Below are positions 7,960-16,365 of a stretch of 36,246 bases of DNA, in pieces; positions within the stretch are counted from its first letter, which is position 1; each line of letters begins with the position of its first letter. The DNA is from Bacteroidales bacterium (lineage in GTDB: Bacteria; Bacteroidota; Bacteroidia; Bacteroidales; F082). The notes beneath the pieces are model-generated. The model had not been told where the DNA came from and did no database searches. It saw only the letters and a list, made by a program, of their open reading frames with translations. The position numbers and the translations under genes were made by a program. The stretch is taken from NCBI GenBank assembly GCA_024400395.1, contig JAKSMW010000021.1, forward strand, positions 1 to 36,246, read 5' to 3'.

Positions 7960-10599
7960 ATGGCAGAAAACAAGAATAAATTAAGAGTGCCGGAGCCGGT
8001 TTTCGAAGAGACACCCGCTGTCGAATCAAAAGAAAAGAAGAAAAGCAAGGCCAAGACGAAAGCGACCGACACGAAGAAAAGCGTGAAAAAGCCTGCAAAC
8101 AAAGTGGCGAAACGCAAGAAAGAGTCCGACGGCAGAGCGAGAATCTGCTTCGGCTTGTTTCTCGTTTTGGTCGGGATATTTTTCCTGATAGCTTATCTGC
8201 GTCCATATATCGGCCAAGACCGGACCGAAGGAATCGGCAAATTCATCGTTGACATCGGCAAATTCATGAGCGAGGAGATGTTCGGAATCGGAACGGTTTA
8301 CCTCGTTTTCCTCTGGCTTTATTTCAGCGTCAAGGTGTTATTCAAAAAAATCAACATCGACGGTTGGCTTTTATGGAAATATTCGCTCGTGTTCCTTATA
8401 TGGATTCCGCTCTTTATGGCATTGATTCTCAACACGAACAATCCTGAACATAACATTTACATCGGCAGGTTCGGCGCCACATTATTCAATATTTATCTCT
8501 ATCCATACATCGGCCTCGTCGGGGTGATTTTAATCCTGGTCTTCACAGCCTTGATATTCGCAATTTTCACTTTCAACATCAGTTTTGACTTTTTAAAGAG
8601 AAAAGAAAATGTTGCTGAAGAGGAAAACGAAGATGAAGAAGATGATGATGAAGTGAATGATGAACCCGTAAGACAAGAGGCCGTTTATAATGGTAACAAA
8701 TTGATTAACAATCAAAATGAAGTTGAGTTGGAAGTTGATGACACTTCAGAAGAAGAGCCGGAAGAAAACGAAGAAGATGTTGAAATCACAGTTATCAGGA
8801 AGCCGAATTTACAGCAAGTCAACGAGCTTGAAGTTGAAGAACCGAAAAATGATGAGCCGGCCAACGACCGCGATACAAACGACGATGATTTCGAGACTGT
8901 CAAAGTGGATTTGAAGCCTGAAAAAGAGGATTTTGAAACCGTGAAAGACAAACCAAAAGAAGAAACCGATGGAGAAGATATAACGATGGAGGTCACGGAG
9001 AACGAAGAAGAAAAAGTCGTAAAGAAAAACGGCGAACATTTCGGTCTCGACACTTTATACGACCCGAAATTTGAACTTTCTTCATACAAGCTCCCGACTT
9101 TGGACCTGCTGAAAGACTACGGTGACGGCAACGCTGTCGTTGACCGTAACGAATTGGAAGCCAACAAGAACCGTATCGTTGAAACGCTCAAGAACTATTC
9201 AATTGCGATTGACAAGATTAAGGCGACTATCGGGCCGACCGTCACTCTTTACGAAATTGTCCCGGCAGCGGGAGTCAGGATTTCGAAGATTAAAGGTTTG
9301 CAGGACGACATCGCGCTTTGCCTTTCCGCAATCGGAATCCGCATCATCGCCCCGATTCCAGGAAAAGGAACCGTCGGTATCGAAGTCCCAAACCAGAAAC
9401 CGCAAATCGTCTCGATGCGTTCCATCATCAGTTCGGAGAAGTTCCAGAAGAGCAGTTACGAATTGCCTTTCGGCATCGGAAAGACCATCACCAACGAGAG
9501 TTACGTCGCCGACCTCACCAAGATGCCGCACATACTGATGGCCGGCGCCACCGGTCAAGGTAAGTCAGTGGGTATCAATGCGATAATCGCCTCCCTACTC
9601 TACTGCAAGCATCCTTCAGAATTGAAGTTCGTGCTTGTTGACCCGAAGAAAGTCGAGTTGAGTCTCTATCAAAAGATTGAACGTCATTACCTCGCTAAAC
9701 TTCCTGACGCGGAGGAAGCCATCATCACAAATGTGAAAAATGTCGTAAGGACTCTTAACTCGTTATGCATCGAGATGGACAATCGTTACGAGCTTCTGAA
9801 AGATGCGGGAGTGCGTAACATCAAGGAATACAATGCGAAATTCATAAGCAGGAAGTTGAATCCATACGACGGGCATCATTTCATGCCGTACATCGTGCTT
9901 GTCATCGATGAGTTCGCCGACCTCATCATCACGGCGGGGAAGGAAGTAGAGACACCTATCACACGTCTTGCGCAGTTGGCACGTGCCATCGGCATACATA
10001 TCATCATTGCGACGCAGCGTCCTTCCGTCAACGTCATCACCGGCTTGATCAAGGCCAACTTCCCGGGACGTATCGCATTCCGTGTGTTCTCACGTATCGA
10101 CTCCATGACAATCCTCGACAGCAACGGAGCCGACCAGTTGGTGGGCCGCGGCGACATGCTCATCTCAACCGGCAACGACTTCGTCCGTCTGCAATGTCCG
10201 TTCATCGATACGCCGGAAGTCGAGGCGATATGCGACTATATTGGAAACCAGCGTGCATATCCGGAAGCGTTTTTGCTGCCTGAATGTCCTGATGAACAAG
10301 AAGATAGCGGTTCCTCAAAAGAATCCGTCGATGCTGATGAACGCGACCCGCTGTTTGAAGAAGCCGCAAGGATTATCGTCCAAACACAGCAAGGCTCCAC
10401 TTCAATGCTTCAGCGCAAACTGAAACTCGGTTACAACAGAGCCGGACGAATCATCGACCAACTTGAAAAAGCCGGTATCGTCGGTCCGTTCGCGGGAAGC
10501 AAGCAGCGTGAAGTGAAAGTCGCGACGGAATTTGCCCTTGAACAATTTTTGAAAGATTTGGATTTAGAAGATAACATTAAAAATAACGGAATACTATGA
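7960..10599 (+). CDS. ftsK: DNA translocase FtsK
   Basis: An 879-residue FtsK/SpoIIIE protein. A basic N-terminal tail (residues 1-55, Lys-rich) is followed by a four-helix membrane region at about 60-210. A strongly acidic linker (about 215-355, runs of E and D) comes next, then the alpha/beta motor with Walker A G-A-T-G-Q-G-K-S near 528 and a Walker B strand V-L-V-I-D-E-F-A-D near 650. The gamma winged-helix domain is at about 795-865 (D-P-L-F-E-E-A-A-R to G-P-F-A-G-S-K-Q-R), which reads polar KOPS-type sequences and activates XerCD at dif. The linker is short compared with the E. coli protein. It starts 6 bases after lepB and its stop overlaps the next start codon (ATGA), so translation is coupled to the LolA-like gene. 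Confidence 0.96.
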   Translation: MAENKNKLRVPEPVFEETPAVESKEKKKSKAKTKATDTKKSVKKPANKVAKRKKESDGRARICFGLFLVLVGIFFLIAYLRPYIGQDRTEGIGKFIVDIGKFMSEEMFGIGTVYLVFLWLYFSVKVLFKKINIDGWLLWKYSLVFLIWIPLFMALILNTNNPEHNIYIGRFGATLFNIYLYPYIGLVGVILILVFTALIFAIFTFNISFDFLKRKENVAEEENEDEEDDDEVNDEPVRQEAVYNGNKLINNQNEVELEVDDTSEEEPEENEEDVEITVIRKPNLQQVNELEVEEPKNDEPANDRDTNDDDFETVKVDLKPEKEDFETVKDKPKEETDGEDITMEVTENEEEKVVKKNGEHFGLDTLYDPKFELSSYKLPTLDLLKDYGDGNAVVDRNELEANKNRIVETLKNYSIAIDKIKATIGPTVTLYEIVPAAGVRISKIKGLQDDIALCLSAIGIRIIAPIPGKGTVGIEVPNQKPQIVSMRSIISSEKFQKSSYELPFGIGKTITNESYVADLTKMPHILMAGATGQGKSVGINAIIASLLYCKHPSELKFVLVDPKKVELSLYQKIERHYLAKLPDAEEAIITNVKNVVRTLNSLCIEMDNRYELLKDAGVRNIKEYNAKFISRKLNPYDGHHFMPYIVLVIDEFADLIITAGKEVETPITRLAQLARAIGIHIIIATQRPSVNVITGLIKANFPGRIAFRVFSRIDSMTILDSNGADQLVGRGDMLISTGNDFVRLQCPFIDTPEVEAICDYIGNQRAYPEAFLLPECPDEQEDSGSSKESVDADERDPLFEEAARIIVQTQQGSTSMLQRKLKLGYNRAGRIIDQLEKAGIVGPFAGSKQREVKVATEFALEQFLKDLDLEDNIKNNGIL

Positions 10600-11219
10600 G
10601 AAAACATTTTTTATTGACAATCAGCATTTTAGCATTGAGTTTTTGCGTCAAGGCGCAAAACGCCGAACAAGTTTTCAAGTCGGCGGTTGACAAACTTAAA
10701 GCTTACAAAAACATCGAAATCGCCTTTGATTACCAAATGAAAAACGCAGAGGCAGGCATCGACGAACTCATGACAGGCAGCGGTTTCCTTCAAGGTGACG
10801 CCTACAAAATCAATGTCGCAGGACAAGATATGATTTGCGACGGAAAGACATCGTGGACTTATCTCACAGATTCTGAGGAAGTTATGATCAGTTCTGTAGA
10901 TCCGGAAGAAAGCAGTTCACCTTTTGCGATGATAACCTCCTATTACGACAACGTCACCGCAAAATTCGTTGACAACAGCAATGCTTCAAGAAAAAGCATC
11001 GAGATTACGCCGAAGGGTGCCGACAACGCATTTTCAAAATTGGTCGTCGTCATCGACAGCAAGACTTTGGATTTAAAGGAAGCTCATGTCTTCGACAACA
11101 ACGGAAGTGAGTTCATATATAAAATCACGAAGTTTGTCACGAATCAGGCTTTACCTGCTAACACATTCACTTTCAACGAACAAGATTATCCGAATGCCGA
11201 GATAATCGACATGAGATAG
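10596..11219 (+). CDS. LolA-like outer-membrane lipoprotein carrier protein
   Basis: A protein of 207 residues with a signal peptide ending C-V-K-A before Q-N-A-E-Q. The mature part matches the LolA fold as found in Bacteroidota: an amphipathic opening helix (A-E-Q-V-F-K-S-A-V-D-K-L-K), then beta strands including G-S-G-F-L-Q-G-D-A-Y-K-I-N, I-C-D-G-K-T-S-W-T-Y and the late F-T-F-N-E-Q-D-Y-P-N-A-E-I-I-D-M-R. It is expected to ferry lipoproteins across the periplasm. The 4-base overlap with ftsK is a conserved pairing in the phylum. No lipobox is present, so it is a soluble periplasmic protein. Confidence 0.85.
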   Translation: MRKHFLLTISILALSFCVKAQNAEQVFKSAVDKLKAYKNIEIAFDYQMKNAEAGIDELMTGSGFLQGDAYKINVAGQDMICDGKTSWTYLTDSEEVMISSVDPEESSSPFAMITSYYDNVTAKFVDNSNASRKSIEITPKGADNAFSKLVVVIDSKTLDLKEAHVFDNNGSEFIYKITKFVTNQALPANTFTFNEQDYPNAEIIDMR

Positions 11220-11235
11220 TGTTTGAAAAACAAGG

Positions 11236-12345
11236 ATGAGAAAGCACATCGTATTTTTGGCTCGTTGGTATCCGCACCGTTACGACCCGATGTTCGGGTT
11301 GTTCGTGCAACGTCATGCAGAAGCGGCGGCGTTGTACAACGATGTCAGCGTGATTTACGTTCACGCCGATGAAAACGTCAAAGAAAAATACGAAATCGAA
11401 CGCTCAACGGCAAACAACGTCAGCACCATAAAGGTCTATTACAGGAAGCCAAGGTTGAAAACGTTTTCGCTGATACGCTTTTTCAACGCCAACAAATTGG
11501 CACTCAAGCAGTTAAAAAAGCCAGATTTAATACACGTGCATGTTTTGACACGTTGCGGTGTAGTTGCGCTTTGGCAAAAAATAATCAACGGCACACCTTA
11601 TATAATAACAGAGCATTGGTCGAGATATTTGCCGGGGAACGATTTCGGCGGTTTCTTGAGAAAAATGATGACGAAATTCGTCGTGAAAAATGCGTCAACG
11701 GTGACCACGGTGACGGGAAATCTTGCGAAAGCGATGCAAAACCACGGTTTGAAAAACAATAATTATGTCGTTCTGCCGAATGTCGTTGACGTCAATCTTT
11801 TCAAACCGATTGAAAAGCGTAATTCAAAAGTCAAAATCATTCACGTTTCTTGTTTTGAAGACAAGTCGAAAAACATCAGCGGTCTGATTGACGCTTTGGC
11901 GCTTCTTGAAAGCCGAAACGTTGAATATCAATGTGTTTTCATTGGCGAAGGCATTGATTTTGAAGCGATGAAAGGATATGCCGCCACAAAATTAAATCCG
12001 TTGAACATAAAATTCACCGGACTTCTGCAAGGTCAGGCACTCGCAAACGAGATGGCATCCGGTGACTTTTTGGTTTTGTCGAGCAACTATGAGAACATGC
12101 CTGTCGTGATTCTTGAAGCACTCGCCTGCGGTTTGCCTGTTGTCAGCACCAACGTCGGCGGGATAAGTGAGATGATCGACGAAAACTGCGGCATCCTCGT
12201 TCCGGCCAAAGACACCGAAAAACTTGCAGATGCCATGCAAACCATGATCAGCAATCTGAATTACGACATCAACTCATTGAGAAACAAAATATTAGACAAA
12301 TATTCATACGAAGCTGTCGGGAAATTCCTCAATGAAATTTACTAA
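11236..12345 (+). CDS. Glycosyltransferase family 4
   Basis: A 369-residue GT-B fold glycosyltransferase. The N-terminal half carries L-A-R-W-Y-P-H-R-Y-D-P-M-F-G-L-F-V-Q-R-H near residue 8, the acceptor-side loop common in GT4 enzymes, and the I-H-V-H-V strand near residue 97. The C-terminal half has the donor-binding signature: S-S-N-Y-E-N-M-P-V-V-I-L-E-A-L-A-C-G-L-P-V-V near residue 280, with the paired glutamates of the E-x7-E motif, then S-T-N-V-G-G-I. It transfers a nucleotide-activated sugar to a surface glycan; donor and acceptor cannot be told from sequence. It is the last gene of the plus-strand run, 16 bases after the LolA-like gene, and converges on lpxC. Confidence 0.88.
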   Translation: MRKHIVFLARWYPHRYDPMFGLFVQRHAEAAALYNDVSVIYVHADENVKEKYEIERSTANNVSTIKVYYRKPRLKTFSLIRFFNANKLALKQLKKPDLIHVHVLTRCGVVALWQKIINGTPYIITEHWSRYLPGNDFGGFLRKMMTKFVVKNASTVTTVTGNLAKAMQNHGLKNNNYVVLPNVVDVNLFKPIEKRNSKVKIIHVSCFEDKSKNISGLIDALALLESRNVEYQCVFIGEGIDFEAMKGYAATKLNPLNIKFTGLLQGQALANEMASGDFLVLSSNYENMPVVILEALACGLPVVSTNVGGISEMIDENCGILVPAKDTEKLADAMQTMISNLNYDINSLRNKILDKYSYEAVGKFLNEIY

Positions 12346-12347
12346 AA

Positions 12348-12374
12348 AGGGGGAAATATCTGACATTTCCCCCT
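12348..12374 (-). terminator. Terminator between the glycosyltransferase gene and lpxC
   Basis: AGGGGGAAAT (12348-12357) and ATTTCCCCCT (12365-12374) form a perfect 10-bp stem with a 7-base loop. Read on the minus strand it is followed by five Ts, making it a good terminator for lpxC. On the plus strand the T-run is missing, but the stem probably also ends the glycosyltransferase transcript. Confidence 0.85.
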
Positions 12375-12407
12375 ACGACTAATGAACAAAATAACACCAA
12401 AAAAAAA

Positions 12408-13322
12408 TTACAAATTCATATCCTTGATAATCTGTTTCACAAACTCGGTATTCGCGAAGTGACCTGGTTTATATGCTGTTACCTTGCCAATTATCGGCAT
12501 TCCGATGAGGGTGAGGTCGCCCACAAGGTCTAAAAGTTTGTGGCGAGCCGGCTCATTCTCGAAGTAAAGTGTTGTATTATTGAGGATTCCGCCTTCATGA
12601 ACGCCGACAGTTTCTTTATGGAAGAGTTTTGCGACGCGTTTCAAATCTTCTTCTGAAACGTATTTTTCCACAAAAACTATTGCGTTTGACAAGTCGCCGC
12701 CCTTTATGAGGTTATTGTTTAAAAGTGCCTCAAGTTCCTGAAAAAACACGAAGGTGCGGCACGGGGCAAACTCTTTTTCAAACTCGCTGATGTCATTCAT
12801 GTGAGCTTCCTGCACGTTCAAAACTTGCGACATGTAATCCACTTTCACATCAACAGAGAACGTATCAGCCGGTTCAACAATCATCTCGCACCCGACTCTT
12901 GGATGTGTATAGACGATTTTCTTATTTATTTTCAAATACTTACGTTCAGCATTCTGTTCCACGACGCCGGCTTCGTTCAGAGCCTTGACCATTGTGCTTG
13001 CGCTGCCGTCTTGAATCGGAGGCTCTTCACAGTCAATATCAATAAGTACATTATCAATATTCAAGCCTCTCAAAGAGGCCATTATATGCTCAACGGTATA
13101 GACTTTTACTCCGTTTTGAGCGATTGTTGTCCCACGGGAAGTATCGACGACATTTTCAACGCGGGCGTCAATAATCGGCTGACCGCTCACATCAATTCTC
13201 CTGAACTTTATGCCATAATCAGCATCTGCGGGATGAAAAGTCAACGTGCCACGCTGACCTGTATGAAGACCTGTGCCGCTGATACTTACGCTTTTAGCAA
13301 TTGTATGTTGTTTTTCCACCAT
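12408..13322 (-). CDS. lpxC: UDP-3-O-acyl-N-acetylglucosamine deacetylase, stand-alone
   Basis: A 304-residue LpxC, the committed step of lipid A synthesis. Zinc ligands are H79 (in T-V-E-H-I-M-A-S), H261 and D265 (in R-H-K-L-L-D-L-V-G-D); catalytic E78 and H288 (in K-P-G-H-F-A-N-T) are present. Numbering almost matches E. coli LpxC (305 residues). In many Bacteroidales LpxC continues directly into a FabZ dehydratase domain (about 460 residues in all). Here the reading frame stops (K-D-M-N-L, then TAA) just at that boundary, and a terminator follows 34 bases later, so no FabZ part exists nearby. It lies downstream of lpxD with a 50-base gap. The ATG at 13322 follows a TAGGAG sequence. Confidence 0.95.
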   Translation of the reverse strand: MVEKQHTIAKSVSISGTGLHTGQRGTLTFHPADADYGIKFRRIDVSGQPIIDARVENVVDTSRGTTIAQNGVKVYTVEHIMASLRGLNIDNVLIDIDCEEPPIQDGSASTMVKALNEAGVVEQNAERKYLKINKKIVYTHPRVGCEMIVEPADTFSVDVKVDYMSQVLNVQEAHMNDISEFEKEFAPCRTFVFFQELEALLNNNLIKGGDLSNAIVFVEKYVSEEDLKRVAKLFHKETVGVHEGGILNNTTLYFENEPARHKLLDLVGDLTLIGMPIIGKVTAYKPGHFANTEFVKQIIKDMNL

Positions 13323-13372
13323 TATAATTTCAACTCCTACAAAACAGGGTGCAAAATTATAAAATTTATCAA

Positions 13373-14416
13373 TTACTTTGACAATAAAATTTCAAGTTTT
13401 TTCTCAAGTTCTGCGATACGTTGTTCCAATTTCGGGATGTTACGTTGTCTGACAGTATCTTTCAGGTAAGTTTTGTAGTCGTAAGCCGGCGATCCCATCA
13501 ACATTTTGCCGGGTTCATTGACGCCGCCCATCACACCTGTCTGCGCCCCGAAAGTGGTACGGTCGGCGATATGAAGATGACCGCTTATTCCGACTTGTCC
13601 GGCCACGATGCAGTTCTTTCCGAGATGTGTCGAGCCTGCGACCCCTGACTGCGCCGCGATTGCGGTATTTTCTCCAAGTTCCACATTATGAGCGATTTGG
13701 ATGAGATTATCAAGTTTCACGCCGTTATGGATTTTTGTCGAATCCATCGTAGAGCGGTCTATTGTCGTATTGGCTCCGATTTCGACATTATCACCGACAA
13801 ACACGTTTCCGATTTGCGGGATTTTCTTGTAAGTACCGTCGGCTTGTGGTGCGAAACCGAAACCGTCGGCACCGAGGACAGCACCGGAATGCACTATGCA
13901 ATTCTGGCCTATATGTGTCATCGCATAAAGTTTCACGCCGGGGTAAACGACGGTGTTGTCGCCAATCACCGCATCGTCGCCGACATAAACCTGCGGATAT
14001 ATCTTGACATTCTTGCCAAGTTTCACTCTGTTCCCGATGAAAGCGAACTCGCCGACATAACAATTCTCGCCATATTCCGCGTCATCGGAGATGAAAGCGA
14101 GTGAAGATATTCCCACTTTATTATTCGTATATTCCTGATACACAGCGAGAAGCTGGGCAAAAGCCTCGTATGCATCCGGCACGCGAATCATCGTAGCCTT
14201 CACCGGAGCGGTCGGGACGAAATCCTCGTTCACTAATACCACAGACGACTCCGTGGTGTACAAATATTGGATATATTTTGGATTTGCAAGGAAACTGAGC
14301 ATTCCGGGAGCACCTTCTTCTATACGCGCCACATTCCACACCTTTATTTCCGGGTCGCCTTCTACTTTTCCGCCCAACATTGCCGCCACTTGAGCAGCTG
14401 AAAATTCCATCTTCAT
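13373..14416 (-). CDS. lpxD: UDP-3-O-acylglucosamine N-acyltransferase
   Basis: LpxD of about 347 residues, adding the second hydroxyacyl chain in lipid A synthesis. The N-terminal uridine-binding domain (residues about 1-100; [14 protein letters not shown]) is followed by a long left-handed beta-helix of hexapeptide repeats (about 105-310). The helix contains I-A-H-N-V-E-L-G with the catalytic histidine and G-H-L-H-I-A-D. The end is a C-terminal helix predicted to be coiled coil ([11 protein letters not shown]). An in-frame TTG lies three codons before the ATG used here, and a second ATG two codons after it. It is the middle gene of the minus-strand cluster, 28 bases after the membrane-protein gene. 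Confidence 0.95.
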   Translation of the reverse strand: MKMEFSAAQVAAMLGGKVEGDPEIKVWNVARIEEGAPGMLSFLANPKYIQYLYTTESSVVLVNEDFVPTAPVKATMIRVPDAYEAFAQLLAVYQEYTNNKVGISSLAFISDDAEYGENCYVGEFAFIGNRVKLGKNVKIYPQVYVGDDAVIGDNTVVYPGVKLYAMTHIGQNCIVHSGAVLGADGFGFAPQADGTYKKIPQIGNVFVGDNVEIGANTTIDRSTMDSTKIHNGVKLDNLIQIAHNVELGENTAIAAQSGVAGSTHLGKNCIVAGQVGISGHLHIADRTTFGAQTGVMGGVNEPGKMLMGSPAYDYKTYLKDTVRQRNIPKLEQRIAELEKKLEILLSK

Positions 14417-14444
14417 GACTTTCAATATTTTATAAGGATTAGTT

Positions 14445-14981
14445 TCAAATTAAAAATGTATCAAATTCACGTTTAATATTCATCACCGCGCTCTCCGCGA
14501 TCTGACTCTGCATCGAGCTTAAAATCGCAGCAACCACGGCTATGTCAGCATCCTGATTTTCCGCAAAGACAGTGTTGATAAACTGAAGCGTCTCTTCTTT
14601 TGCGAGATTCACCAAATTCCAAGTGTCTTCTGTCACATACAAACGCTGGGCAAGATTGTGTTCAAACTCATCGTGTACGTTTTGCATGAGAGAAAACTGA
14701 AAGTCATCGCGAGAAATACCCGGGTGGAAAAGCCTTTTTACGAGGACCGAAAGACGTATCCTTTCGATAAAAAGAAGCAGTCGCTCACACGCCTGAACAC
14801 GCAGCGGAACAATGATTTTATACGATATAACCTTAAGATTATCAGCATCTTCCTTCTTGTCTTGATTCTTAGCAAGATCTTCTTTGGCAAGCACTTTCTT
14901 ATTGTCCTTCCTTGGAAAAAACACACCGACGACAAAAATCACAATCGTAAAAGCGATCAATATCAAAGTGACAGTCTTCAT
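14445..14981 (-). CDS. Conserved Bacteroidota membrane protein, function unknown
   Basis: A protein of 178 residues with one N-terminal membrane helix (about residues 4-21, [18 protein letters not shown]), a short Lys/Asp-rich linker and a helical cytoplasmic domain. The motif [13 protein letters not shown] near residue 63 and [11 protein letters not shown] near 108 recall a conserved family of unknown function in this phylum (possibly DUF7935; from memory, not searched). It is the first gene of the lpxD-lpxC cluster, so a link to the envelope is possible, but nothing in the sequence shows an activity. Confidence 0.7.
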   Translation of the reverse strand: MKTVTLILIAFTIVIFVVGVFFPRKDNKKVLAKEDLAKNQDKKEDADNLKVISYKIIVPLRVQACERLLLFIERIRLSVLVKRLFHPGISRDDFQFSLMQNVHDEFEHNLAQRLYVTEDTWNLVNLAKEETLQFINTVFAENQDADIAVVAAILSSMQSQIAESAVMNIKREFDTFLI

Positions 14982-14999
14982 CTCTCAAAAATAATTTTG

Positions 15000-15007
15000 C
15001 AAATTTA
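15000..15007 (-). promoter_or_regulatory. Possible -7 element for the minus-strand lpx cluster
   Basis: TAAATTTG on the minus strand (15007-15000) fits TAnnTTTG and lies 19 bases before the start codon at 14981. The matching -33 element is weak (TTTC at 15027-15024). Confidence 0.45.
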
Positions 15008-15066
15008 CTCATTTATTTAAAATGAAAGTATTTTTTTAAATAAAAGTTTTACAACAAAAAAATCAG

Positions 15067-15074
15067 TACCTTTG
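15067..15074 (+). promoter_or_regulatory. -7 element for the aminotransferase gene
   Basis: A perfect TACCTTTG (15067-15074); the region about 20 bases upstream is only T-rich. Transcription would start near 15080, leaving a leader of about 75 bases before the ATG at 15156 and excluding the in-frame TTG at 15072 as start. Confidence 0.6.
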
Positions 15075-15101
15075 CAAGTCAAAACAATTTCAGGTCTTCG
15101 A

Positions 15102-15120
15102 GACAATCAGATTGATTGTC
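15102..15120 (+). other. Perfect hairpin in the aminotransferase leader
   Basis: GACAATCA (15102-15109) pairs fully with TGATTGTC (15113-15120) around a 3-base loop. It lies between the promoter and the start codon and is followed directly by AAGGAG. No T-run follows, so it is not a simple terminator; it may be an RNA-stability or regulatory element. Confidence 0.6.
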
Positions 15121-15155
15121 AAGGAGTTATTATTAACAATAAAAAATATTGCGAT

Positions 15156-16364
15156 ATGGAAACAATCTTATTATCACAGAGAGTCGTTAATATGGCGGAG
15201 TCAGCCACGTTGAAAATGACCGAAAAAAGCCGTGAGCTCAAGGCTCAAGGCATTGACATTATCTCGTTAAGCATTGGCGAACCTGACTTCAACACGCCGG
15301 AGAGCGCGAAACAGGGCGGCATTGCGGCCATAAACAACAACGACACCCATTATCCGCCGGTTCCGGGAACGGCTGCATTACGCAAGGCAATTGCTGAAAA
15401 GCTGAGACGTGACAACGGCCTCGACTATGCCGACACCAACATCATCGTTTCCAACGGCGCGAAGCAGGCGATAACCAACACTTTCCTCGCAATCCTCGAC
15501 AAGGGTGACGAAGTGATTATCCCGGCTCCGTTCTGGGTCTCCTATCCCGAAATGGTGAAACTCGCCGACGGAACTCCTGTCTTCATCAAGACGACAGCCG
15601 AGCAGCATTTCAAAATCAATGCTAAACAGCTTGAAGAGGCGATCACGCCAAACACCAAGGCATTCATTTTCAGCACACCGTGCAACCCAAGCGGTTCTGT
15701 TTACACAAAAGAAGAACTCGCAGCCCTCGTCGAGGTGTTCAAAAAACATCCGAGAGTCATCATCATCTCCGACGAGATTTACGAGTTCATCCAATACGAG
15801 CACAAGCATGAGTCGATGGGCCAATTCACAGAGTTGAAAGACCGTCTCGTGATAGTGAACGGCGTGGCGAAAGGCTATGCTATGACAGGCTGGAGAATCG
15901 GTTACATCGCGGCGCCGAAGGCAATCGTCAGCGCGTGCAACAAGATTCAGGGACAATACACTTCCGGAATATGCACCATAGCGCAAGCCGCCGCGTTGGA
16001 GGCGATGAAACTCAGCCCGGAGAACTCCGAAGAAGTGAACAACATGATCAAGGCGTTCAGACACCGCCGCGACATGTTCTACGAACTGCTGACGGCCATC
16101 CCAGGCATCAAGCTGAACATGCCGGCCGGAGCGTTCTACATGTTCCCGGAGGTCACATATTACTATGGAAAGAGCGACGGTGAGAATGTCATCAAGAACA
16201 GCGACGACCTTTGCATGTATCTGCTTTACAATGCGCATGTGGCATGTGTGGCTGGAGGTCCTTTCGGCAACGACGACTGCATCAGACTTTCGTATGCGAC
16301 ATCGGAGGACAAGCTCATTGAAGCCGCGAGACGCATCAAAGAAGCACTTGAGAAATTAAAATAA
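15156..16364 (+). CDS. Class I aminotransferase (aspartate aminotransferase-like)
   Basis: A 402-residue PLP-dependent fold type I aminotransferase, subgroup 1b. Signatures are S-L-S-I-G-E-P-D-F-N-T-P near residue 40, Y-P-P-V-P-G near 72, N-G-A-K-Q-A-I near 105, the C-N-P-S-G substrate-binding motif near 183 and S-D-E-I-Y-E near 207. The PLP lysine is K239 in V-A-K-G-Y-A-M-T-G-W-R-I-G-Y, with phosphate-binding arginine in the same motif. The arginine that holds the substrate carboxylate is in C-I-R-L-S-Y-A near the end. Aspartate/2-oxoglutarate transamination is the most likely reaction; prephenate or other amino acids are possible. The ATG at 15156 was chosen because the promoter overlaps the upstream TTG. 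Only one base separates it from the heptose kinase gene. Confidence 0.9.
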   Translation: METILLSQRVVNMAESATLKMTEKSRELKAQGIDIISLSIGEPDFNTPESAKQGGIAAINNNDTHYPPVPGTAALRKAIAEKLRRDNGLDYADTNIIVSNGAKQAITNTFLAILDKGDEVIIPAPFWVSYPEMVKLADGTPVFIKTTAEQHFKINAKQLEEAITPNTKAFIFSTPCNPSGSVYTKEELAALVEVFKKHPRVIIISDEIYEFIQYEHKHESMGQFTELKDRLVIVNGVAKGYAMTGWRIGYIAAPKAIVSACNKIQGQYTSGICTIAQAAALEAMKLSPENSEEVNNMIKAFRHRRDMFYELLTAIPGIKLNMPAGAFYMFPEVTYYYGKSDGENVIKNSDDLCMYLLYNAHVACVAGGPFGNDDCIRLSYATSEDKLIEAARRIKEALEKLK

Positions 16365-16365
16365 G

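Noticed and set aside
12801-13469. 222-codon plus-strand frame opposite lpxC
   Set aside because: It lies antisense to lpxC, which has all active-site residues; no independent support.
15378-16238. 286-codon minus-strand frame opposite the aminotransferase
   Set aside because: Antisense shadow; the sense protein is a full-length known family.
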